The notes under the pieces were generated by a model. It was not told the DNA's origin. It was given only the letters and a program-made list of their open reading frames with translations, and did not search any database. Below are positions 58,001 to 64,000 of a stretch of 64,000 nucleotides of DNA, one piece after another. Numbering within the stretch: position 1 is the first letter of the stretch; the number at the start of each line of letters is the position of its first letter. This DNA comes from Nemertoderma westbladi (Eukaryota; Xenacoelomorpha; Nemertodermatida; Nemertodermatidae), in contig JAUCBJ010006853.1 in assembly GCA_032718475.1 (NCBI GenBank), positions 21,150 to 85,149 on the forward strand, read 5' to 3'. A program made the translations under genes and the position numbers.

Positions 58001-58946
58001 CTATAAGTGCGGCTTCGTATTCTGCGAGTTTTGCAATATCCGCATTCTTTTTGTGGATAAGAATTGCTTGGGCCTCGGCGTGTTGTTTACGCATTTCCGC
58101 TTCCCATTTACGTTGTTCGATCTCTCGTTCGGCCTCTCGTCCGCGTTGTTCGGCCTCCTGTTTGCGTTGTTCGGCCTGTCGTTCGGCCTCTCGTCTATGT
58201 TGTTCGGCCTCCTGTTCACGTTGTTCGGCCTGCCGTTCGGCTTCTCGTCTATGTTGTTCGGCCTCCTGTTCGCGTTGTTCGGCCTGCCGTTCGGCCGCTT
58301 GTTCGGCCTCTCGCTTTTGTGTTTCGGCGGCTAATACATCTTGCTCGGCTTGCAGTTGAATATACTCATCTTCCATCCGAGCTTTGAGGGCTAATGCCTT
58401 CCGTTCTCGCAGTTGGTCTCGGAGTGGCGGCGCCCCTTGAGAACTGCGCGCCGAGCCGGATATCTCGCTCCTAGCGCTGGAGTGCTGATTTCTAGCGGAC
58501 CCCGTTCTCTTACGATGTACTGCTGTCCTGATGCTGGAGGATCGTACTGATTCCGCGTCAGCCCTCTTGTAATACTGTTCCTCATAGCCTCTCACAAGGC
58601 TGAGGGTCCTCCGGTGTTGTTTGCGGAACCCATCTAGATGTACAACGTGTTCTTCCAACTTGGGGTAGTTTTCCTGATCGGTGGGGGGAACGAGCTCTTG
58701 GTACGCCTGTATCATTCTTTCGTACCGCTGTAGGATATTTCGGATACTTTGAAGCTGAGTTTGTACCTCATTGAGGGGGGTTTTGACTCCTTTGAGTTGT
58801 TTCTCCATCCGTTGATACGCTCGGGTTACTCCGCCTTTAAGAGCCCCTAACCGACGGGTCATGTTCTTGACGTTTGGTACCTCGTCGGCTTCCGAGTCTG
58901 TGTGGTGATCCATCTCGTCGGTATCGGATACGTTATTTGTTGTCAT
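55029..58946 (-). CDS. Element B Gag-protease protein fused to the integrase C-terminal domain
   Basis: 1305 residues in one open frame. Order: charged N-terminus; Glu/Gln/Arg coiled coil at about 195-300, made of repeats (EAERQAEQREQEAEQ); Gag DUF1759-type domain at about 470-650 (EIRTFEGDPVDYLRFKKRFF, YLSQYLGDKPRRI); knuckle CFRCLGTGHYVRDC at about 755; retropepsin-like box TLAFLDNGSDGTIID at about 880; then GHWRVPMIW, a 20-residue hydrophobic stretch at about 1110-1130, and directly the DUF5641-type integrase tail at about 1155-1280 (SLTPNHLLGRP, RRKWNNTYRNVAVGDMVLVR, VARVVTIHPSKDG). RT, RNase H and the integrase core are gone without breaking the frame. The hydrophobic stretch may be a junction artefact or a membrane segment. 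The start codon overlaps the ORF0 stop. Confidence 0.9.
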   Translation of the reverse strand: MTTNNVSDTDEMDHHTDSEADEVPNVKNMTRRLGALKGGVTRAYQRMEKQLKGVKTPLNEVQTQLQSIRNILQRYERMIQAYQELVPPTDQENYPKLEEHVVHLDGFRKQHRRTLSLVRGYEEQYYKRADAESVRSSSIRTAVHRKRTGSARNQHSSARSEISGSARSSQGAPPLRDQLRERKALALKARMEDEYIQLQAEQDVLAAETQKREAEQAAERQAEQREQEAEQHRREAERQAEQREQEAEQHRREAERQAEQRKQEAEQRGREAEREIEQRKWEAEMRKQHAEAQAILIHKKNADIAKLAEYEAALIERDIQLYEDWERDIDQEYEPIPVPELEKSFTPTAAKPPKPEIPPTKQSTLSAQAPVFHPPPATLKNEEPYFPSNTTTASVPKYEPERDSERDATPRSNNPFTSTPQTRSCVIIKTPPIIDPSSMGVSANNYNPPSHSSSDDVSIIRALENRLAMPKMEIRTFEGDPVDYLRFKKRFFAQIGSTDIADAQKLVYLSQYLGDKPRRIVACFEGGSHEAYYDAWKTLDKRYGNTGTIINKTLERLIQDAGSLGDPQNIQEFSDSMKDAYYTLKPLNKEDQVNNILNLQQIAKKFPGWLQSKWAYKCVDLRRRHPDRDPSFLEMSAFLDDISEAMNDSMFSKQSLAKLDAMESNYQSRAPTPNPRFHPTPVSAMAISMAEDSDDEDYEEPTLAEEWACYLANWAPEREGTTASPICLFCGEKHKLEFCGKFQFTELVPRFEAMMKHRGCFRCLGTGHYVRDCDQRSCCAVCNDQRHHTLLHIPANFDFTTLPFRIEARRRGETNHVFKGTRTTQWRETNPFKISTDTPQVTNISATSNLINRRYMVFAKVIPVRIQGVGKSLTTLAFLDNGSDGTIIDRDFLEQLGLEYEPCKRPIQTITDNREVESGEVQVQMEGVMKGYETVKLTIKNALVHTDLRVRFRQSAEYAPLIQLDRDDVDLRCPQLDVNRITLLIGLDTPELHIPTGDVARSIKKDDGFYAERTIMGWTLCGIKEETTDTYTYLPKCQNKENVTSVGYCSATDLDEDLFLETERTQREMTGCFNVETREFAEKDDNPSEEDQYCTNIFDQATFKDGHWRVPMIWWLIRLLMIIMTLITLTPLTGEHGLICRNTRMANASVESLTPNHLLGRPKTHVLPETMFPDPSEIAKHTNWKKAQVLAAHWWRIWAREYLITLRTRRKWNNTYRNVAVGDMVLVREDLKDRVHWPVARVVTIHPSKDGLARTVTIRTKSGHYQRPIQKLCLLEGNDSGDSTRGDKFPTTDPTVDIGDNYKCV

Positions 58947-59134
58947 TGTAACGCCTCGTCGATGGCTAGATACGCGATGTCGTAAAACAGTTCCTCGTAG
59001 GTATTGTACTCAGCTTGGACCACCCGAACAGTAATCCTGAATCGTCCAACGTTCGTTCCTTGTACCTCAACTTCGACGTGCCAGATTCCTGGCTCAACTT
59101 GAATTATATCAATGGGTGTGATCGATACTTCCAT
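58943..59134 (-). CDS. ORF0: 63-residue leader ORF of element B
   Basis: A short open frame (MEVSITPIDIIQVEPGIWHV...) with beta-strand-like alternation and an acidic C-terminus. Its TGA stop overlaps the gag ATG as ATGA (58946-58943), the layout used for termination-reinitiation coupling. It lies about 250 bp inside the 5' LTR, where a leader would be. No family recognised. The alternative is a random upstream ORF. Confidence 0.5.
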   Translation of the reverse strand: MEVSITPIDIIQVEPGIWHVEVEVQGTNVGRFRITVRVVQAEYNTYEELFYDIAYLAIDEALQ

Positions 59135-59385
59135 TCCCTGTTAACAACTCTCCAAATATGTGATCTGCCGACTACGAGTTGGTTAGATCGAGTTTGCTGA
59201 TTAATTAAACCACGACTTTGTCTCAACTCAAATACCAGAGTTTCCTCGTAGTGGGTGCTGGCAAGCACGTAGAGAGTTTTTGAAGAGTATTGAAGGATTC
59301 TCAACTTCCACCAGTTGAAGTTGACCGTAATTATTCTTAATTTTGACACCCTGTCAAAATTAACCACGTGAATTATTCTTAATTT
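59135..59385 (-). promoter_or_regulatory. Element B 5' leader with a palindrome
   Basis: Between the LTR and ORF0. 59339-59365 is a perfect 12-bp palindrome with a 3-nt loop (TTAATTTTGACA-CCC and complement). The phrase AATTATTCTTAATTTT occurs twice (about 59328 and 59370). No canonical primer-binding site starting TGG immediately after the LTR was found; TGGTTAATTTTGAC about 20 bp in is a weak candidate. Confidence 0.5.
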
Positions 59386-60997
59386 TGTTGCCGTTATCCC
59401 TACACCAGGGGGGAAAAACGCCGATGCTGGAGACGTGACTTAACAGACCACCGAGCCCCGGCCAGTCACCGGATATTGATTGTGGGGAGGGAATATTTTC
59501 TGAGATGCAAGTTTGCGGTTGATAAAAAGCTGCATTAGTTGGATATACTCTTTAATGTAACTTCCTATAGTTGAAACCCGTTCAACATCATTGAAACTTG
59601 ATTAAGAATAATTTTGGGCTTCCCCAAATCAATATACACCAAATATTCACAATAATTATACACGATAATATAAATCCCTACAGTATATTATTTAATAACC
59701 CACTGTTTGCTCAGAATTTTAGCCTACCTAATGTTCCCCAGATTTTCCCTCGGTCCCAGTCTTAGTGCCGTAGTGTCGGTGTCGGTCGACCCTGTCGCGT
59801 GTCTGTTCCACCCCTCACGAACCCCGAAGGGAACGATCATCGAGAACCAGCACGGCTTGGCTAAGGGTCGGTCCAGTCGGTAGACTCTGTCGCGTATCCG
59901 TACCACCCCTCTCGAACCCCGAAGGGTTCGGTCATCGAGAACCAGTACGGCTTGGCTAGGAGTCTGTCGTGTCGGTGGACCCGTTCGCGTGTCCGTTCCA
60001 CCCCTCACGAACCCCGAAGGGTTCGATCATCGAGAACCAGAACGGCTTGGCTAGGGGTCCGTCAGTTCATCACAGAAACCCAACCACCTAGGCTTTCCGA
60101 GTCCGTTTCAGGCTCGTAGTCGCTTCGGCAGCCGAGAAACTGCTCCGAACAGTCGGTAGGCCAGTAGAGTCTAGTCGAGTCTAGTCCTTTGTCTTTCGAC
60201 CCCATCGCATGTCCGTTCCACCCCTCACGAACCCCGAAGGGAACGATCATCGAGAACCAGTACGGCTTGGCTAAGGGGTCTGTCGTCGGTTCCCGTCGCA
60301 AATCCCAGTACAAGCAGTCAGCGTTCCGAGTTCTTTTCAGTCTCGTAGTAGCTGCCGTTGACCAGAGACCGCTAAGGGCAGTTCTCGTCAAACCCGTCCT
60401 GTGGCCAGCCCTTTCGCATGTCCGTCCCACCCCTCACGAACCCCGAAGGGATCGGTCATCGAGAACCAGTACGGCTTAGGTCAGGGGGCAGTCGTTAGTT
60501 GGCCACCCGTTCGCGTGTCCGCTCCACCCCTCACGAACCCCGAAGGGAACGATCATCGAGAACCAGAACGGCTTGGCTACTAAGGGGCCGTCGTTGCCCG
60601 TCGCAAATCCCTGACACAAGCAGTCAGCGGTCCGAGTTCTTTTCAGTCTCGTAATGGCTGCTGTTGGCCAGGGACCGCTAAGGGCAGTCCTTGTCCTTTA
60701 GGCCTGGCGCATTACCAAATCCACCCCTACAGGCAGCAGGAAGTTGGCCAGGGCCTAATAGTACTCAGGCTAACCTGAATACTGCTTGCATTTTCCATCC
60801 CCCCCTGGCCCTTATAACTATGAAATTATTCCCGTACCCTGTAAGTTGCCCCAAAGTTCGCCCATAAATCGCCCCCAGTTTATTGAATGTGCCCAAAACC
60901 CATGGTCCCGCACCCAGTAGTAATATCGGAATAATCAATTTTAAATAAATACAAAAATATTCAACTCGCGTTATGGAAAGTTGAAATACCGCGAACA
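59386..60997 (-). repeat. Element B 5' LTR
   Basis: 1612 bp. It has six copies of the CACGAACCCCGAAGGG repeat (an extra one at about 60208-60320 relative to the 3' LTR) and three copies of the TTCCGAGT..TTTCAG.CTC motif at about 60093, 60322 and 60630. The TSD AGTAT follows at 60998. Confidence 0.93.
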
Positions 60998-61028
60998 AGT
61001 ATTTAGTTTTTATTGGCTATTTTACCAA

Positions 61029-61255
61029 GCAGTAGCTCGTTCTAGGCGTGGGTATTCCTGTGCTACCAATCAAGAGGCCCCGGTTCGATCCCATGATTGG
61101 GCAGCACTATTTGGGTAAAGTGCTTTTAATTATGGCAGCTTAGCACCACCACCCTGGCTTTCATCCTTAACTGGTCGATAAATGGAAACGAAGGCGACTT
61201 GGAAAACAGATAGTGGAAGATAACACAGTGAACGGAGTTTAAATAAACTAAAGAA
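61029..61255 (+). mobile_element. tRNA-derived SINE-like repeat
   Basis: The head resembles a pol III promoter: an A-box-like TAGCTCGTTCTAGGCGTGGG and, about 40 bp on, a good B box GGTTCGATCCC with flanking CCC. The body then departs from tRNA structure (CAGCACTATTTGGG onward), so this is a SINE and not a tRNA gene. It lies in the GLIS intron, between element B and exon 2. No second copy is in the window. Confidence 0.55.
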
Positions 61256-61284
61256 TTATCCTATTCATTTACTATTTTACGTAC

Positions 61285-61411
61285 CTGAGCTGTTACTGAA
61301 CGCTTTGTTACACATTGGGTTTGTGCATGGGTAGGGCCTTTCTCCAGTGTGGTTCCGTAAATGAATCTTAAGATTTTCCTATCTAGAAAACATCCGATTA
61401 CAAGATTCAAC
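61285..61411 (-). pseudogene. GLIS-like gene, exon 2 (finger 3 and start of finger 4), with a stop codon
   Basis: 127 bp between acceptor CTAATTTCAG and donor CAG|GTACGT. It is in phase with exon 1 (phase 0) and exon 3 (one base left over). It encodes finger 3 (VESCNRMFSR, stop, [10 protein letters not shown]) and the cysteine half of finger 4 ([14 protein letters not shown]). Known GLIS proteins have [12 protein letters not shown] here. The Leu position is TAG (plus-strand 61379-61381), a single base from TTG. If real, the protein stops within the DNA-binding domain. A sequencing error or a null allele are alternatives; the splice sites and all zinc ligands are otherwise kept. Confidence 0.85.
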
Positions 61412-61595
61412 CTGAAATTAGTTTGAGTAATTGATTTATTAATAATTATTAATTTTAAAAGTAATAATAATCCATTATTTAATAATAATTAATATTAAAA
61501 AATATAAACTTTATTGCTCATGCAGCAGTTAATTGTTGACAGACTTTAAATCTGTTTTATTCAATTGTCAATTGGGATATATTTGAATGACTCAC

Positions 61596-61781
61596 GGGGC
61601 ATATGTTGGGTCTCTCCCCACTGTGGACTCTCATGTGAACAATCAGTTTATATCGCGCGTTAAATGACTTCTGTTGCCGTTGGCAACCAGCCCATCTGCA
61701 GATGTAATTTCCATTTTTCTTCTGTGTTTCCACATGGGTGCTTTCAATGTGTGTCATAAATATTGACAAGTGGTGAAATAG
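61596..61781 (-). CDS. GLIS-like gene, exon 1 in this window (end of finger 1, finger 2)
   Basis: 186 bp, exactly 62 codons, between acceptor TATATTTTACAG and donor CCC|GTGAGT. It encodes the His part of finger 1 (FMTHIESTHV), finger 2 (CRWAGCQRQQKSFNARYKLI, HMRVH) and the linker SGERPNICP that begins finger 3. The FNARYKL-I-HMRVHSGE-P block is the hallmark of the GLIS1/3 subfamily within the GLI/ZIC/GLIS group. Upstream exons are not recognised between here and 64000. Confidence 0.88.
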
Positions 61782-61964
61782 CTGTAAAATATATAAGGAT
61801 GAAATGGTAGTACGAAGCGGAACAATGTGAAGATATTAACTTCATATCAAACATACCATACAAAATTCATGTACATATTGAAATAAATGTTTGAAATAGA
61901 GAATATGAAGATATATATTTGACTGTATTACTTCATATAACCATCCTCAGCTGGTTTTTTTTTA

Positions 61965-62022
61965 GACTGCTTAATCTAAAAGCTTAATCTAAAAGCTTAA
62001 TCTAAAAGCTTAAGATTAATCT
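61965..62022. repeat. 13-bp tandem repeat in a GLIS intron
   Basis: AAAAGCTTAATCT repeated about four times, ending in an inverted copy (AGATTAATC). Confidence 0.8.
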
Positions 62023-63796
62023 AAAACTGCGAATTCTTACGACTCCCCATTCCGCTTAAAATAAGAATATAAAAGTTTAGAGCCAGAAAAATAATTGTTT
62101 TAATAATGCGGTGCAAAAATTTCACAGTTCACAAATTTCACAGCCTTAGATAGATTTTCGTTTCTTTCAATTTCGGTTTTTACGTTTCGGAATGTCCATG
62201 ACTGAACACCACGTTTCCTCTTGCCTGCCGCCTGCCATAGTAACTAGATCATGTACACACTTTTCAGCTGTAGTGACTGCAGGGTGGTGCTAGGTGGCGC
62301 TGGACTTTGGTAATAAGATTACACAAAGGCTCACTTTTTAAATGAGCGTTGCATTTTTCACCAAGAAACAACGTGCCTAACAAATAGCCAGAATTTCGGC
62401 CAATTTTAATAAATTATGTCGATAACAAAAAAATAAATCCTTTAAAAGATAAATAATTCACAACAAAGATCCAATTAACTGAATTATCGCTGTCTAATAA
62501 GTACAGTACAGTAAGTGTATTATATTTCACTTTGCAGTTTACCCTCACGTGAGGAATTATTTTATTTCTATGAAATTATTAAACATAAAATTTAAAAATA
62601 GTAAATTATACAACGATTTTATTAATTGGAAGGCAAATTGAGTACTGTTAATATTCTAACCAGTTAGGAAGGATGAATAACTCGATCCTGAGTTTCTATG
62701 AGAGAGGTAAACCTGATTTAATTGATTGCTGATGTTGTGGAACTGCTGCACCTTCTACTCAACTCCAATTGTATCTCGGAACCGAATACATTGCTAGTAG
62801 TAGGAGAAGCATAGCCCTCCACTCACTCCTCCCTAGCCTGGGCTACGGGCCACATCTCGGAGGCAATTAAAAAATGCCAAATTCCGGTGCTAAATCGAGG
62901 TGTTTAATGACCATCTGTCACCATCAATATTGATTCGCGTCGTTGCCTTCAACCAATCGCTGCCTATCACCTACGCGTAGCCTAACCTCACGATGCCCTC
63001 CTTACTCCTACAGCTGTTACCACCCGCGCGTATTGGTTCGTGTCGTTGCATCAACCAACCATAGCATATTCATCTTCGCGCGTACCCAAACCTCTCATCG
63101 TGTGGCTAGCCCCACACTACCCTATTATATCGATTCGATCGCCAACTCTTCGACGGCTGTCACCAATCCATTCAACCGAGCAACCTACCAATCCACCACG
63201 TTTCCGGCTACACGAATACGAACATTTCCATAGTTATTTCCTATTCACGCAACCAACCAACCAACCACTGTATACTGTATATGCTGACAACGTGGCCACC
63301 AACTACATCAGATATTATATTGATTGCCAACTCCACCACGGCTGTCACCAATCCACGTCCCGGCTACACGTATACAAACAACATTTGCATAGTAGTTACT
63401 CAACCTAACCAATCCCGCAGCATCTGTGTCATATTGAAAGGCTACCACCACTAACATTATATACTGCACGTTTTTATTATAATAATTATTGATTATTACA
63501 CACACAACCCTATGATTCATATTCTTTCACGTATTTCCTATTCAGACAACCAACCATTCATCCACGTTGCACTCCATCTCTTTTCTTATTCGTCGATGAT
63601 TATGACACGTACCATCTCTTCTTCGTTGACTATGCCACATCACAAATTTATATATATATAAGTGAATGTTTTTAATAAAATTCATCACTTCTAGTAATCT
63701 TCATGGTAATATATTGATACCATATCTAATTTTTTTGTTCTCACTCTGACATTGTGTTATTTCCTTAATAATTTCTTCATTATCTTACTAGTTGTA
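62023..63796. other. Non-coding, partly duplicated region
   Basis: Mostly AT-rich. 62930-63420 contains degenerate direct repeats (CGACGGCTGTCACCAATCCA at about 63150, CCACGGCTGTCACCAATCCA at about 63338) and AACC-rich runs. Open frames here are pyrimidine-repeat translations with no domains. No GLIS exon was recognised. Confidence 0.5.
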
Positions 63797-64000
63797 TATA
63801 TAAGTGGTCAGAAATTCATACAAGAGCGAAGATGATACCTAACGATGCCGTACTTCGCAGTACACAGATTACATGAATCATTTTATTTTTCTTAACGGGA
63901 GAACGTCAAAAATAAAATGATTCATGTAATCTGTGTACTGCTAAGTATGGTAAAGTTAAGTATCATCTTTTGTCTCGTGTTAGTTTCTGACCACTTATAT
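63797..64000. mobile_element. Fold-back repeat at the window edge
   Basis: Left arm ATATAAGTGGTCAGAAATTC...GATTACATGAATCATTTTAT; right arm is its complement ending GACCACTTATAT. The arms are about 90 bp with a loop of about 20 bp. A MITE-like element, possibly extending past the window. Confidence 0.8.

Larger units (their letters stand above)
49513..61002 (-). mobile_element. Element B: young Pao/BEL-type LTR element without RT, with an extra exonuclease-like ORF
   Basis: LTRs at 60997-59386 (5') and 51016-49518 (3') are flanked by AGTAT on both sides (49513-49517 and 60998-61002). Gene order on the minus strand: 63-aa ORF0, 1305-aa Gag-protease-integrase C-terminus, a spacer of 1.25 kb, an 866-aa exonuclease-like/zinc-knuckle protein, a polypurine tract and the 3' LTR. 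All long frames are open and the LTRs differ at only a handful of sites apart from one repeat-unit indel, so insertion is recent. RT, RNase H and the integrase catalytic core are absent. It sits in the intron between GLIS exons 2 and 3, in the same orientation as the gene. Confidence 0.92.

Noticed and set aside
58051-58387. Plus-strand Cys/Ser-rich and Val/Arg-rich frames opposite the element B gag
   Set aside because: They are antisense readings of the coiled-coil repeat in gag.
61029-61105. A functional tRNA gene
   Set aside because: A- and B-box-like sequences are present, but the sequence does not fold into a proper acceptor stem and anticodon arm; a SINE head fits better.

Overview
The window looks like repeat-rich nuclear DNA of an invertebrate animal; I cannot place the phylum. 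The only recognisable host gene is on the minus strand. Three exons (61781-61596, 61411-61285 and 46479 to about 46250) encode consecutive C2H2 fingers of a GLIS-family transcription factor (GLIS1/3 type), with matching splice phases. The second exon carries an in-frame TAG codon. No rRNA genes, tRNA genes or CRISPR arrays were seen.

Layout. 1-2215: two minisatellites. 4480-10290: two copies of one non-LTR element (called LINE-1 here, a local label). One copy contains a 2.67 kb, 30-bp minisatellite that grew from its own coding sequence, and it is also interrupted by a second LINE (LINE-2). 11700-12645: a 30-bp GC-rich minisatellite. 13214-13912: a fold-back element. About 17110-31600: a jockey/CR1-like LINE (LINE-3, minus strand) whose 3' UTR received an 11.4 kb Pao/BEL-type LTR element (element A, 17218-28612, TSD GATAT). 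31727-31960: another fold-back element. 33226-34807: a third LINE-1 copy. 35950-44600: a four-level nest made of LINE-4, LINE-5, a second LINE-4 fragment and tandem non-autonomous DNA elements. 46430-49255: a fourth LINE-1 copy that landed in a GLIS exon with a 215-bp target-site duplication. 49518-60997: a second, young Pao/BEL-type LTR element (element B, minus strand, TSD AGTAT) in the GLIS intron. 61029-61255: a tRNA-derived SINE-like repeat. 63797-64000: a terminal fold-back repeat.

The most unusual object is element B. Its two LTRs are nearly identical and its reading frames are open, but it has no reverse transcriptase, RNase H or integrase catalytic core. It encodes a 63-aa leader ORF that overlaps gag by ATGA, and a 1305-aa Gag-protease protein joined directly to the integrase C-terminal domain. 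A separate 866-aa protein resembles a DEDD 3'-5' exonuclease fold with lost catalytic residues plus CCHC-type zinc knuckles. Element A is also a Gag-protease element without RT. Both look like non-autonomous elements that would need enzymes supplied in trans.

Domain assignments come from reading motifs by eye; no database search was possible.
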